64,000 bases of DNA from Pseudomonas frederiksbergensis (lineage in GTDB: Bacteria > Pseudomonadota > Gammaproteobacteria > Pseudomonadales > Pseudomonadaceae). The DNA lies in assembly GCF_003732665.1 (NCBI RefSeq), contig NZ_MOBP01000006.1:310001-374000 (forward strand). The letters are read 5' to 3'. The notes under the pieces were generated by a model. It did not search any database. It saw nothing but the letters and a program-made list of their open reading frames with translations, and had not been told where the DNA came from. This document shows, piece after piece, positions 1-10,200 of this stretch. The position numbers were made by a program, and so were the translations under genes. Numbering within the stretch: the stretch's first letter is position 1; every line of letters starts with the position of its first letter.

Positions 1-1
1 G

Positions 2-1408
2 TTGAAAGCTGGCGAGATCACGGGTCAATTTGGTGTCCTGGCGAGTCCAGGATTGTTGGTCGAGGCGGAAGAACACGTAGATCTTCACCAGCGCGCCGAC
101 GATCTGGTTGTAATAGAGAATCATCGGGTAGGCCGGGCCGATCCGGTGACCGGAGCACGACAGCAGCAAGGTCAGGATCAGGCGGGTGAGGCCGATCCAC
201 AGCAGGTACGCGAGGATGAACGCGGCGCCGTACTTGAAGCTGGCGATGATCGCCACGGTCAGGCCGAGCAGGGACGTCCACATCGACACACGCTGGTCGA
301 ACAGCACCACCGAGGTGAACAGGCCGAGGCGTTTCATCCCCAGGCCCAGGGCACGGGAGTTCTGGCGCAGGTTGTTGCCGTACCAGCGGAACATCAGTTT
401 GCGGCTGGCCTTGATGAAGCTTTTTTCCGGCGGGTGTTCCACGGTGTGGATCGCCGCGTCGGGAACGTAGAAGGTGTCGTAGCCCAGGCGCATCAGGCTG
501 AACCAGCTCGACTTGTCGTCCCCGGTGAGGAACTTGAAGCGGCCCAGGCGCCAGTGTTGCAGCGAGTCGCTTTCGACGTCGGCGATGAAGTCCGGGTCGG
601 TCACGACCGTGGCGCGGAACACTGACATCCGCCCGGTCATGGTCAGCACGCGCTTGGACAGGGCCATGGAGCACATGTTGATGTGGCGTTGGGCGAAGCG
701 CAGTTTGTGCCACTCGGCCATGACGTAGCCGCCGCGTACTTCGCAGAACTCGTTGGTGGTCAGGCCGCCGACATTGCCGAACAGCTGGAACCACGGCACG
801 GTCTTGAGCACGACGCCTGGCGCCAGCACGGTGTCGCCATCGATCACTGCAACCACGGCGCGGTCGTCCGGCAAGTGGCGGGAGATGGCGCGGAAACCGT
901 AGGCCAGGCCGTCGCGTTTGCCGGTGCCGGGAATGCGCACGAAGTCGAGCTTGACCCGGTCCGGCGGATTCATCCGGGACCAGAGGCTCTTGACCAGCTT
1001 CTCATCGGACATTTCCACGATGGAGCAGACCATGGTGGTCGGCAGGCCGCAGTCGATCGCTTCGCGAATCACCGAGGCGTACACCTGTGCGGTGGTCAGC
1101 GCGTCGATACGGAAGCTGGTGACCATCAGGTACACGTGTGACGGGTCTGCCGCTTTGCCCAGCTTGCGCACTTTGCGCCGCAGGTGCGGGTAGACCACGT
1201 ACAGGAACAGCATGCCGCGCAGAAAGTGCGTGGCACCCATCGAGTAACGCCAGATCCCGATGAAACCGATCAGGAAAATGAAGTCCTTCGACTCGGAGTC
1301 GAACGTGGACGAAGGCAACGCCATGGCGATGCCCATCAATAAACTTAGGTAAAACAGCCAACCGGCGGCCTGAAGTAGGCCGTGCTTTAGCCTGTGCATA
1401 ATCTGCAT
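2..1408 (-). CDS. alg8: Alg8, mannuronan synthase catalytic subunit (partial, cut by window edge)
   Basis: Inner-membrane family 2 glycosyltransferase that polymerises GDP-mannuronate into polymannuronate, the alginate precursor. About 469 residues are visible; the C-terminal end lies outside the window. An N-terminal membrane segment (about residues 14-31) is followed by the cytosolic GT-A domain, with a DGDT motif near residue 190, TGDDKSS further on, and an RW motif (MFRWYGN) near 340, then more hydrophobic helices. It lies directly downstream of algD on the same strand, as in all Pseudomonas alginate operons. Two ATG codons (1408 and 1399) are possible starts; neither has a strong Shine-Dalgarno sequence. 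A REP element separates it from algD. Confidence 0.95.
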   Translation of the reverse strand, partial: MQIMHRLKHGLLQAAGWLFYLSLLMGIAMALPSSTFDSESKDFIFLIGFIGIWRYSMGATHFLRGMLFLYVVYPHLRRKVRKLGKAADPSHVYLMVTSFRIDALTTAQVYASVIREAIDCGLPTTMVCSIVEMSDEKLVKSLWSRMNPPDRVKLDFVRIPGTGKRDGLAYGFRAISRHLPDDRAVVAVIDGDTVLAPGVVLKTVPWFQLFGNVGGLTTNEFCEVRGGYVMAEWHKLRFAQRHINMCSMALSKRVLTMTGRMSVFRATVVTDPDFIADVESDSLQHWRLGRFKFLTGDDKSSWFSLMRLGYDTFYVPDAAIHTVEHPPEKSFIKASRKLMFRWYGNNLRQNSRALGLGMKRLGLFTSVVLFDQRVSMWTSLLGLTVAIIASFKYGAAFILAYLLWIGLTRLILTLLLSCSGHRIGPAYPMILYYNQIVGALVKIYVFFRLDQQSWTRQDTKLTRDLASFQ

Positions 1409-1492
1409 CCGTCTCTATCTCGGGCGAGCCTGTTGGGTGGCCCGATGGGGTTAAGGCAGGCTTACAAAAACTGTAATGTCGCCGGTGAACCC

Positions 1493-1590
1493 GTAGGAGC
1501 TGCCGAAGGCTGCGATCTTTTGAGCGTTCGCTCGGGACTCAAATGGCCCTGGAAAGATCGCAGCCTCGTTTCTCTCGGCAGCTCCTACAG
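1493..1590. repeat. REP-type inverted repeat between algD and alg8
   Basis: The arms start GTAGGAGCTGCCG and end CGGCAGCTCCTAC, and both contain the GCTGCGATC / GATCGCAGC core. The right arm has a CTCGTTTCTCT insertion that the left arm lacks, so the arms come from two subtypes. The element ends a few bases from the algD stop codon. Confidence 0.85.
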
Positions 1591-1595
1591 ACGTG

Positions 1596-2912
<1,317 letters not shown>

Positions 2913-3010
2913 CGCATTTACCTCTGTAATTATCAAGCCATTAGATGGCCGGAGTTAATGGTGTTCAGCGGTCATAGTGCACTCGCAAGTGCAGCCGTAC
3001 AGGCGCCACA

Positions 3011-3037
3011 ATGCAGCGTGCAGGCATACTAAGTTCC
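3011..3037 (-). promoter_or_regulatory. Candidate AlgU/sigma-22 promoter of algD
   Basis: On the minus strand GGAACTT (3037-3031) is a perfect match to the AlgU -35 consensus and lies about 120 bases upstream of the algD start, in the right orientation. The -10 region 15-17 bases downstream (TGCATTG) is a poor match to TCTGA, so only the -35 half is convincing. Confidence 0.5.
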
Positions 3038-3112
3038 GAGTGACTAAATAAGTGCACTCAAGATGTGCGCAACTAGGCCTTATTATTATGATGTGCCCTG
3101 TTATGCATCCTG

Positions 3113-3130
3113 TGCCCTGTTGACAGGGCA
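3113..3130. promoter_or_regulatory. Palindromic operator-like site upstream of algD
   Basis: Perfect inverted repeat TGCCCTGT-TG-ACAGGGCA. The word TGTGCCCTGTT also occurs 19 bases earlier (3092-3102), giving two direct copies. It lies about 80 bases upstream of the candidate AlgU -35 box with respect to algD. I cannot name the protein that binds it. Confidence 0.4.
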
Positions 3131-3681
3131 GTGGTGCAAAGATCTTGCGCGCTCAATGCCAGGCGTGAGGCCCGTAAATCAAGCGGTTGGGTGCTCGGAT
3201 GAGCACGTTTATAGGGGCGCTGCCTTGGCCTTGTAGGGGATAGTAATGGTGCGTATCTCCTGTCCTATAGGTGCCGCTCAAATAAGAGATTCATTAAGCA
3301 GAAGTTAGTGTGACAACTTCGCTACATGGTTCTCGTCTCTGCGTAAGTTATCTCCTACACGTTCAAGGAGAATCGTTACCGGTGGTATGAGCGACGCATT
3401 TGGACATAGTTCCTGTCCGCCCATCGCGAATTCTGAAATTTCTTGAAATATCGAGAAAGATGGCACTGCTCTCAAATTGATAGCACTTACCGTTTGGCCC
3501 TTTATATGTAGGGTAGTTGTCGAATTAGATGGGTAAGTGCCACTATTGTTAAAAAATGTCAGTGCCACTACTGAAAAAAATCACGATTGTCGAGTGAAAC
3601 AAAAGTTAGAAATTGCAGTGATGGTTTTTTGGCGTCAGTGAAATGGCGAAACAGGCGGGGAATTGTTCGACGATCAGACGG

Positions 3682-3707
3682 CGGCGCACGACGAATTTCG
3701 TGCGCCG
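3682..3707 (-). terminator. Hairpin downstream of yaaA
   Basis: A 10-bp stem (CGGCGCACGA / TCGTGCGCCG) around a short AT-rich loop, 11 bases past the yaaA stop codon. There is no clear T-tract in either direction, so it may stabilise the 3' end rather than act as an intrinsic terminator. Confidence 0.45.
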
Positions 3708-3717
3708 AATGAGGGCA

Positions 3718-4497
3718 TTATTCCGGGGCGTGATCGCGCAGGAACACCAGATTGTCTGGTTTGGACTGTTCGGCACTGTAGCGATAACCCTGGACATCGA
3801 ATTGCTTGAGGGCTTGCGGGTCGTTGATCCGCTCTTCGATGACGAAACGGCTCATCATCCCCCGGGCTTTTTTCGCGTAGAAGCTGATGATCTTGTATTG
3901 ACCGTTCTTCAGGTCCTTGAAATCGGTATTGATGATGCGCGCGTTCAAAGCATTGCGTTTGACCGCCGAGAAGTACTCGTTGGAGGCCAGGTTTAGCAGT
4001 ACGTCGTCACCCTGGTCGGCCAGGGCTTCGTTCAGCCATTCGCTGATCCGCGTGCCCCAGAAGGCGTACAAGTCCTTGCCACGGGCATTCGCCAGTTTGG
4101 TGCCCATCTCCAGCCGGTAAGGCTGCATCAGGTCCAGGGGGCGCAGCAGTCCGTAGAGGCCCGAGAGCATGCGCAAATGCTGCTGGGCGTAGTCAAAATC
4201 GGCTTCGCTGAAGGTTTGCGCGTTCAGGCCGGTGTACACGTCGCCCTTGAAGGCCAGCAATGCCTGCTTGGCGTTTTCCGGGGTGAACGCCGGGGTCCAG
4301 CTGCCGAAACGCGCGGCGTTGAGCCCGCCGATCTTGTCGGAGACGTGCATCAATTCGCTGATCTGCGCCGGGGTCAGGTCGCGCAGTTGCATGATCAGCT
4401 CCTGGGAATGGTCCAGGTATTGCGGCTGGGTAAAGCGTTGGGTCGCCGGCGGTGTTTCGTAATCGAGGGTCTTGGCGGGGGAAATCACCATCAGCAT
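3718..4497 (-). CDS. yaaA: YaaA, peroxide-stress protein (DUF328/UPF0246)
   Basis: Cytosolic protein of the YaaA family; in E. coli it lowers free iron and limits DNA damage under hydrogen peroxide stress. The 259-residue protein has the family N terminus [13 protein letters not shown] and the conserved blocks [39 protein letters not shown] and [14 protein letters not shown]. The start at 4497 is set by a strong AAGGAG upstream; a longer reading frame would run into the REP element. It stands alone between algD and a divergent gene. Confidence 0.95.
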   Translation of the reverse strand: MLMVISPAKTLDYETPPATQRFTQPQYLDHSQELIMQLRDLTPAQISELMHVSDKIGGLNAARFGSWTPAFTPENAKQALLAFKGDVYTGLNAQTFSEADFDYAQQHLRMLSGLYGLLRPLDLMQPYRLEMGTKLANARGKDLYAFWGTRISEWLNEALADQGDDVLLNLASNEYFSAVKRNALNARIINTDFKDLKNGQYKIISFYAKKARGMMSRFVIEERINDPQALKQFDVQGYRYSAEQSKPDNLVFLRDHAPE

Positions 4498-4595
4498 GAA
4501 GTCGTCTCCTTTAATCGTGGGGGCGATTCTAGGGGGTTGCGCTTGATGACTCCAGCTATCAAGCCCATAGGTGATCGGTGGCCATGCACAAAACC

Positions 4596-4687
4596 CTGTG
4601 GGAGCGGGCTTGCTCGCGAAGACGGCGACACATCCACCATTAAAGTCGCCTGACACACCGCTTTCGCGAGCAAGCCCGCTCCCACAG
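4596..4687. repeat. REP-type inverted repeat
   Basis: Long inverted repeat with arms CTGTGGGAGCGGGCTTGCTC and the complement, in the yaaA/deacetylase divergent gap. Family A, the commonest REP family in this window. Confidence 0.85.
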
Positions 4688-4752
4688 GAGATCGTGGCGC
4701 TGGTGCGGGATCAGCTATAGTGCCGCGCGGGTTTTGTTATGGAGACATCCCA

Positions 4753-5877
4753 TTGCGTATCGTTCTTTTATTCTCGGCCTGGCTCTTGAGCTTCGGCGCC
4801 CTGGCGGCGCCCGGCGATGTGGCGACTCTGGATCGCAGCACCTGGCCGGAACAGTTCACCAGCCCGACGCTGTTCGACGTCGCGTCCCGGGCCGAAATCC
4901 TCATGTTTGCCCGGGTGCTGCTGGCCAGCGAATCCCTGGATGAAACGAGCCTCGCCCAGCGCCTGGGGCTGCGCAAGATCAATCTGGAGTCGGTCAACGC
5001 TCTACGCGAGCGCCTGTGGCAGCGGCTGCTGACCAATTACAACTTCGCCCAGCAGAGCTGCGACCAGGATGCGTCGTTCTGTTTCCTGGTCGAGGACCTG
5101 CCGACCCTGCGCGAGCAAGCGGGCAAGTTCCAGGTCAGCGACGACAGCTTCTATACCAAGTGGGCCGAACCGAGCCGCCTGTTCCACGCTCAGTACCTGG
5201 ACGAGCAGTTGCGCAAGGCCGCGCTGTCGCCACAGACCAGCAGTGAAATCGATCATTTTGGCGACTATGAGCGCAACGGCGACGAGATGCATGACCGGCT
5301 GTTTTTGCTGACCTTCGACAGCGCCGCCAATGCGATTCCGGACAACACCGGGTGGGTCACCGAATACCTGCGCAAGTCGAACATGAATGGCACCTTCTTC
5401 GTCCTCGGCAAGGACATCCAGGCCCGTCTGGCCGAGCGTTCGGTGGCGAGCCTGCAAGCGACGTATTCACAGCAATGCATTGGCGTGCAGGGCTGGGAAT
5501 TCCGTTCCCACAGCCATTGGCAGGACTGGCAGGACTCGGTGCGGCGCAGCGCCGATCTGGTCAAGACCAAGCTGCCGGAGAACTACGTGCCGCTGTTCCG
5601 CCCGCCGGACGGCCAACGCCGCTCTGATGCCCAGGGCTTCTTCGAGGCGCAGGGCTTGCAGGTGGCGCTTTGGGACATCGATGCCCAGGACGGCGCCGGC
5701 AAACTCAAGGGCAGTCAGAGCGCCCAGCGGGTGTTGACCCTGATGCTGCTGTGGCGTCATGGCGTGATCAATTTCAATGTGAAGCAGGACGGGGTGAAAA
5801 CTTCGATGCCCTGGTTGATCGGGCAAACGGCGCAAAGCGGGATCGGTTGGCAGGACTGTCAGGTAGCGTTTCGCTGA
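4753..5877 (+). CDS. Divergent polysaccharide deacetylase (NodB-fold) family protein, exported
   Basis: A 374-residue protein. The TTG start at 4753 has GGAG eight bases upstream and gives a clean signal peptide (RIVLLFSAWLLSFGALAAP). An N-terminal helical part (to about residue 170) precedes a NodB-like domain with TFDSA, NGTFFVLG, FRSHSH, FRPPDG and ALWDID. In canonical members the first motif is TFDDG and the second is H-S/T-x-x-H; here the second Asp is Ser, the second His is Gln, and the C-terminal LxH motif is not seen. It may therefore have altered metal binding or no deacetylase activity. Likely periplasmic; substrate unknown. Confidence 0.75.
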   Translation: MRIVLLFSAWLLSFGALAAPGDVATLDRSTWPEQFTSPTLFDVASRAEILMFARVLLASESLDETSLAQRLGLRKINLESVNALRERLWQRLLTNYNFAQQSCDQDASFCFLVEDLPTLREQAGKFQVSDDSFYTKWAEPSRLFHAQYLDEQLRKAALSPQTSSEIDHFGDYERNGDEMHDRLFLLTFDSAANAIPDNTGWVTEYLRKSNMNGTFFVLGKDIQARLAERSVASLQATYSQQCIGVQGWEFRSHSHWQDWQDSVRRSADLVKTKLPENYVPLFRPPDGQRRSDAQGFFEAQGLQVALWDIDAQDGAGKLKGSQSAQRVLTLMLLWRHGVINFNVKQDGVKTSMPWLIGQTAQSGIGWQDCQVAFR

Positions 5878-6225
5878 AAGCGTGAAAAGCCCGTATTCAT
5901 TGGGGTAGAGGGGCGGGCGGGGTCATTTTGGAAGGAATTTCGATGCAGGCGGACTTCCGACTTTAACGGCACAATGCCTGCACGCCAAGGGCTATTCGTC
6001 ACTCTGAAAAATAAACTTCAAAAAAACGTCAAAGTGCTTTTTTCTGTCATGGGTTTTGGAGTATTACGAAGACAGACCGCCGAAACCTGCAACACAGGTG
6101 GCGTCTCCCAAGACCCCAGTTTGTGTGCAGTTCACTTGATCCCTCGCAGGTGAATTCGGCAGTCACTTCGAGGCGCAGCACCGTCGAGGTATTGCGTCGA
6201 ATGGCTCCCACAAAGGTGACCGAGT
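5878..6225. other. Intergenic region upstream of the PIN-PhoH gene, 348 bases
   Basis: No gene seen. The first half is AT-richer (about 6000-6050) and could hold a promoter. The second half has small inverted repeats (CCTCG...CGAGG and TTCAC...GTGAA at about 6130-6175), suggesting a modestly structured 5' untranslated region. No known riboswitch recognised. Confidence 0.4.
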
Positions 6226-7620
6226 ATGGATGATCACGGACGTAGTTCTTCTTCCAACCAGCCAATCCTTTATGTACTCGATACCAACGTATTGATTCAC
6301 GATCCAAACGCCCTGCTTAACTTCGAAGAACACCACGTTGCGATCCCGATGACCGTGCTTGAGGAGCTGGATAAGCTCAAGAGCGGGCATCACAGCGTTG
6401 CGGCCGAATGCCGTCAGGCGATTCGCCTGATCGACAAGACCCTGGGCGATGCCAGCCCCGAAGATGTCGAACTCGGCGTGCCGATCCAGCGCGGCAAGAG
6501 TGGGCCCAAGGGTTTGCTGTCAATTCTGATGAGCAAACGCGCCGAGCCAAACATCATCTTGCCCGAGCACCTGAACGACAACATCATCATCAACCAGTTG
6601 ATCGACCTGCACGCGCGCGAGCCAAAGTTGCCCGTGGTGCTGGTCACCAAAGACATCAACATGCGCCTCAAGGCCCGAGCGTGCGGGATCGCGGCCGAGG
6701 ACTACAGCACCGACCAACTGGTGGACGACGTTTCGCTGCTGCCTAACGGCTACCACAACATGACCGGCTCCTTCTGGGACCTCGTGAGCAAGGTCGAAAC
6801 CCGTCAGGACCACGGCCGCACCTGGCATCAGGTGAAGCTGATCGACAACCTGCCGGCAGTGCACATCAACGAATTCATCATCGACGAACAAGGGTTTGTC
6901 GGCTGGATCAAGGAAATCGAAGAAGACCGCCTGCTGATTCTCGACCTGCATCAGGAACCCCTGTTGCACCAGGAAGCCTGGGGCCTGAAACCGCGTGACA
7001 TCTATCAGAGCCTGGCGCTGTACGCCTTACTCGATCCAGACATTCATTTGGTCAACCTGTCCGGCGCCGCCGGTTCCGGTAAAACCATCCTGGCCCTGGC
7101 CGCTGCCATCGAGCAGACCATGGTCAGCAAACGCTATCGCCGGATCATCGCGACGCGTAGCGTGCAGGGCCTGGACCAGGAGATCGGCTTCCTGCCGGGC
7201 ACCGAAGCGGAAAAAATGGAGCCTTGGCTGGGCGCCATCACCGACAACCTCGAAGCCTTGCACATGGATGACGAAAACACCCATGGCAGCGTCGACTACA
7301 TCCTCAGCAAAGTGCCGTTGCAGTTCAAATCCCTCAACTACATCCGGGGTCGCAGCTTCCAGCAGAGTTTGATTTTGATCGATGAATGCCAGAACCTCAC
7401 GCCGCACCAGATGAAAACCATCATCACCCGTGCCGGTGCCGGTTCCAAAGTGGTGTGCCTGGGCAACCTGGCGCAAATCGACACCCCTTACCTGTCCGCG
7501 ACCAGCTCCGGGCTGACCTACCTGACTGAACGCTTCAAAGACTTCCCTAATGGTGTGCACATCACCCTGCAAGGGGTGCCTCGTTCGATTCTGGCCGAAT
7601 ACGCCGAATCGCATCTGTAA
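6226..7620 (+). CDS. PIN domain-PhoH ATPase fusion (PhoH2/YlaK family)
   Basis: The 464-residue protein joins an N-terminal PIN RNase domain (VLDTNVLIHDP, VLEELDKLK, VVLVTKDINMR; about residues 10-150) to a C-terminal PhoH-type ATPase (GAAGSGKT Walker A near residue 285; LILIDECQN Walker B; STSSGLTYL-like end). Related PhoH2 proteins are sequence-specific RNA helicase/RNases, in some bacteria part of a toxin-antitoxin pair; no small antitoxin ORF was recognised upstream here. The ATG follows AAGGTG. A strong terminator separates it from moaC, so it is likely transcribed alone. Confidence 0.9.
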   Translation: MDDHGRSSSSNQPILYVLDTNVLIHDPNALLNFEEHHVAIPMTVLEELDKLKSGHHSVAAECRQAIRLIDKTLGDASPEDVELGVPIQRGKSGPKGLLSILMSKRAEPNIILPEHLNDNIIINQLIDLHAREPKLPVVLVTKDINMRLKARACGIAAEDYSTDQLVDDVSLLPNGYHNMTGSFWDLVSKVETRQDHGRTWHQVKLIDNLPAVHINEFIIDEQGFVGWIKEIEEDRLLILDLHQEPLLHQEAWGLKPRDIYQSLALYALLDPDIHLVNLSGAAGSGKTILALAAAIEQTMVSKRYRRIIATRSVQGLDQEIGFLPGTEAEKMEPWLGAITDNLEALHMDDENTHGSVDYILSKVPLQFKSLNYIRGRSFQQSLILIDECQNLTPHQMKTIITRAGAGSKVVCLGNLAQIDTPYLSATSSGLTYLTERFKDFPNGVHITLQGVPRSILAEYAESHL

Positions 7621-7633
7621 CCGCATCACCCGA

Positions 7634-7665
7634 ACCGGGCGGCCCCAAAAGCCGCCCGGTTTTTC
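7634..7665 (+). terminator. Intrinsic terminator after the PIN-PhoH gene
   Basis: Ten-bp stem ACCGGGCGGC / GCCGCCCGGT with a 7-base loop, followed by TTTT. Textbook rho-independent terminator 14 bases past the stop codon. Confidence 0.95.
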
Positions 7666-7683
7666 ATGCCCATCGCAAAACTC

Positions 7684-7774
7684 CTGTGGGAGCGGGCTTG
7701 CTCGCGAAAGCGGTGTGTCAGTCAATACATGTGCCGACTGACACACCGCTTTCGCGAGCAAGCCCGCTCCCACA
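7684..7774. repeat. REP-type inverted repeat
   Basis: Family A element with nearly perfect 38-base arms (CTGTGGGAGCGGGCTTGCTC and complement) between the PIN-PhoH terminator and moaC. Confidence 0.9.
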
Positions 7775-7860
7775 TTTGGATTGGCGGTGGACGCATAATC
7801 AAACGTGCGGAAAATTGACCCGCAGGTTTACAATCGACGCTCCTGATCAGGAGTAACCCT

Positions 7861-8334
7861 GTGCTGACTCATCTCGATTCCCAAGGTCGCGCCAACATGG
7901 TCGACGTCACCGAAAAAGCCGTGACGTTCCGTGAAGCGACCGCCCAGGCGCTGGTGCGCATGCAGCCCGAAACCCTGCAAATGATCGTCAGCGGCGGTCA
8001 CCCCAAGGGTGATGTGTTCGCCGTGGCGCGCATTGCCGGCATTCAAGCGGCGAAGAAAACCAGCGACCTGATTCCCCTGTGCCATCCGCTGATGCTCACC
8101 GGCGTCAAGGTCGAGCTCAGTGCCGAAGGCGACGACATCGTGCGCATCGTCGCCCGTTGCAAGTTGTCCGGGCAGACCGGCGTCGAGATGGAAGCCCTGA
8201 CCGCTGCCAGCGTCGCCGCGCTGACGATCTATGACATGTGCAAGGCCGTGGACCGTGGCATGACCATCGAAAGCGTGCGGCTGCTGGAAAAACTCGGCGG
8301 CAAGAGCGGGCACTTCCAGGCGGATCCGTCATGA
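7861..8334 (+). CDS. moaC: MoaC, cyclic pyranopterin monophosphate synthase
   Basis: Converts the MoaA product 3',8-cyclo-GTP into cyclic pyranopterin monophosphate in molybdenum-cofactor synthesis. The 157-residue protein has the family blocks [61 protein letters not shown] and [11 protein letters not shown], containing the conserved His, Glu, Lys and Asp residues of the active site. GTG start with AGGAG eight bases upstream. Its stop overlaps the moaD start (ATGA), so moaC, moaD and moaE form a translationally coupled operon. Confidence 0.98.
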   Translation: MLTHLDSQGRANMVDVTEKAVTFREATAQALVRMQPETLQMIVSGGHPKGDVFAVARIAGIQAAKKTSDLIPLCHPLMLTGVKVELSAEGDDIVRIVARCKLSGQTGVEMEALTAASVAALTIYDMCKAVDRGMTIESVRLLEKLGGKSGHFQADPS

Positions 8335-8573
8335 AGGTCACAGTGAAGTATTTCGCCCGTTACCGTGAAGCGTTGGGTGTGGACTCGGTCAAGGTTGAGG
8401 GCGATTTCGCCACGGTGGATGACGTGCGGGCGTTTCTGGTCCAGCGTGATAGTGCCGACGTGTTGAGCGAGCAAAACCTGATGTGCGCCCGCAACGAAGA
8501 CCTTTGCCAGCTCGACGAGCCGGTGAGCGACGGCGATGAAGTGGCATTCTTTCCGACCGTGACCGGGGGCTGA
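8331..8573 (+). CDS. moaD: MoaD, molybdopterin synthase sulfur-carrier subunit
   Basis: Small ubiquitin-like protein (80 residues) that carries sulfur as a C-terminal thiocarboxylate to MoaE. It ends in the required diglycine (FPTVTGG). The ATG overlaps the moaC stop by four bases. The beta-grasp pattern ([16 protein letters not shown]...[12 protein letters not shown]) is typical. Confidence 0.97.
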   Translation: MKVTVKYFARYREALGVDSVKVEGDFATVDDVRAFLVQRDSADVLSEQNLMCARNEDLCQLDEPVSDGDEVAFFPTVTGG

Positions 8574-8575
8574 TC

Positions 8576-9028
8576 ATGGCGATTCGCGTGCAGTCCACGG
8601 CGTTCGATCCAGGCGCTGAAGTCAACGCCATGCACGCCGCCAATGTCGGCGTTGGGGCGGTGGTGAGTTTTGTCGGCTACGTGCGCGACTTCAATGACGG
8701 GCTCGACGTGGCGGGGATGTTTCTCGAACACTATCCGGGCATGACCGAAAAGGCCCTGGGCAAGATTGCCACCGAGGCCGAACAGCGCTGGCCGCTGCTC
8801 AAGCTGGAAGTGCTGCACCGCATCGGCGCCCTGGAGCCGGGTGAGCCGATCGTCTTCGTCGGCGCCGCCAGCGCCCACCGTCAGGCTGCGTTCGATGCCT
8901 GTGCGTTTGTCATGGACTACCTGAAAACCCGCGCGCCATTCTGGAAGAAAGAAAACACCAGTGATGGACCGCGTTGGGTGGAAGGGCGGGACAGTGATCA
9001 TGCGGCGGTGGATCGCTGGAGGAAGTAA
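8576..9028 (+). CDS. moaE: MoaE, molybdopterin synthase catalytic subunit
   Basis: Large subunit of molybdopterin synthase, which adds two sulfurs to cyclic pyranopterin monophosphate using MoaD. The 150-residue protein shows GAVVSFVGYVRDFNDG, LEHYPGMTEKAL, LHRIGALEPGE, SAHRQAAFDAC and the lysine-rich FWKKE segment that holds the active-site lysine. Two bases separate it from moaD. No terminator other than a REP element follows. Confidence 0.97.
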   Translation: MAIRVQSTAFDPGAEVNAMHAANVGVGAVVSFVGYVRDFNDGLDVAGMFLEHYPGMTEKALGKIATEAEQRWPLLKLEVLHRIGALEPGEPIVFVGAASAHRQAAFDACAFVMDYLKTRAPFWKKENTSDGPRWVEGRDSDHAAVDRWRK

Positions 9029-9063
9029 GCAGTCAGTTGTTTCTTTGCTAGGTGTCAGTCCGC

Positions 9064-9130
9064 CTTCGCGAGCAAGCCCGCTCCCACAATGGAACGCGAT
9101 CAACTGTGGGAGCGGGCTTGCCCGCGAAGA
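9064..9130. repeat. REP pair, outward arrangement
   Basis: Two family A units arranged tail to tail (TTCGCGAGCAAGCCCGCTCC, then the inverted copy) after moaE. The second copy has GCCCGCGAA instead of GCTCGCGAA. Confidence 0.85.
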
Positions 9131-9219
9131 GGCCATCCGCCACACCAAAAATCCCCCCTGATTCACCACCCGACCAGAGGCCCGGACGATCTTCTCGCGC
9201 GCGATTGACGATTTATACA

Positions 9220-9236
9220 TAAAAGTCCAGTATGGA
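9220..9236 (+). promoter_or_regulatory. Candidate DauR operator upstream of the binding-protein gene
   Basis: The sequence TAAAAGTCCAGTATGGA here is nearly the same as TAAAAGTCCATAATGGA upstream of dauB (minus strand, 13191-13175): ten identical leading bases and the same ATGGA half-site. Both lie within about 100 bases of a start codon. A shared regulator, most simply DauR, is inferred. Confidence 0.55.
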
Positions 9237-9317
9237 ATTATAAGTACAAAAAACACTCAATGGTTCCAGCGCTTCTTCTATCTTGCCAAACCAACAACAA
9301 CCCGCGAGAAATCGAAC

Positions 9318-10094
9318 ATGAAGAAATTCCCCCTCATTACCGGTCTGGCCCTGAGCCTGTTGGCGTGCAGCAGCGTGTTCGCCGCCGAGAAAACCCTGCG
9401 CATCGGCATCGAAGCGGCCTACCCGCCGTTCGCCTCCAAGACCGACAAGGGCGAGATCGTCGGTTTCGACTACGACATCGGCAATGCCCTGTGCGCGCAG
9501 ATGAAGGTCAAGTGCACCTGGGTCGAAGGTGAGTTCGACGGTCTGATTCCTTCCCTGAAAGTGAAGAAAATCGACATGGCGCTGTCGTCCATGACCATCA
9601 ACGAAGACCGTAAGAAGTCAGTGGATTTCACCCACAAGTACTACTTCACTTCATCGCGCCTGGTGATGAAGGACGGCGCAGCGGTGGATGACCAGTACGC
9701 CAGCCTCAAGGGCAAGACCATTGGCGTGCAACGGGCGACCACCACTGACCGATACGCCACTGAAGTCTTTGAACCGAAGGGCATCAACGTCAAGCGGTAC
9801 GGCAACAACGAAGAAATCTACATGGACCTGGCCGCCGGCCGCCTCGATGCGATTTTTGCCGACACCATTCCGCTGAATGACTTCCTGTCGATGCCTCGCG
9901 GCAAAGGCTACGCATTTGTCGGGCCGGAGTTGAAGGACCCGAAATACGTGGGCGAGGGCGCCGGGATTGCAGTGCGCAAGGGCAATACCGAGTTGGTCAG
10001 CGAGCTGAACGCAGCGATTGATGGCATTCGGGCGAGTGGCGAGTATCAGAAGATTTCCGACAAGTATTTCAAATCTGATATTTACGGCGACTGA
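9318..10094 (+). CDS. Cationic amino-acid ABC transporter periplasmic binding protein
   Basis: Family 3 solute-binding protein of 258 residues with signal peptide ([22 protein letters not shown]). It shows the arginine/lysine/ornithine-binder pattern: [53 protein letters not shown] and [14 protein letters not shown]. No permease or ATPase lies beside it, so it probably feeds a permease encoded elsewhere. It corresponds in position to PAO1 PA3865, next to the dau genes, and shares an operator-like sequence with dauB. D- or L-arginine is the likely ligand. Confidence 0.88.
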   Translation: MKKFPLITGLALSLLACSSVFAAEKTLRIGIEAAYPPFASKTDKGEIVGFDYDIGNALCAQMKVKCTWVEGEFDGLIPSLKVKKIDMALSSMTINEDRKKSVDFTHKYYFTSSRLVMKDGAAVDDQYASLKGKTIGVQRATTTDRYATEVFEPKGINVKRYGNNEEIYMDLAAGRLDAIFADTIPLNDFLSMPRGKGYAFVGPELKDPKYVGEGAGIAVRKGNTELVSELNAAIDGIRASGEYQKISDKYFKSDIYGD

Positions 10095-10100
10095 CAGATC

Positions 10101-10170
10101 GCTTTCGCGAGCAAGCCCGCTCCCACAGAGGAAACGCATTCCAATGTGGGAGCGGGCTTGCTCGTGAAGA
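10101..10170. repeat. REP pair, outward arrangement
   Basis: Two family A units (CTTTCGCGAGCAAGCCCGCT, then the inverted copy ending CTCGTGAAG) between two convergent genes. Confidence 0.85.
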
Positions 10171-10200
10171 GGCCCGACCAAACAACACACCTCAAAATGC

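Larger units (their letters stand above)
2913..3717. other. algD-yaaA intergenic control region, 805 bases
   Basis: No convincing gene. It holds a possible AlgU (sigma-22) -35 box, an 18-bp palindrome, repeated TGTGCCCTGTT words, and an AT-richer block at about 3300-3640 with the word AGTGCCACTA twice (near 3536 and 3560). In Pseudomonas the algD promoter is known to be regulated from far upstream, which fits a gap of this size. An 87-codon GTG-initiated ORF on the minus strand (3305-3568) has no Shine-Dalgarno sequence and was not accepted. Confidence 0.6.

Noticed and set aside
3305..3568. 87-codon minus-strand ORF upstream of algD
   Set aside because: GTG start with only T-rich sequence before it and no recognisable protein features; lies in an AT-richer control region.
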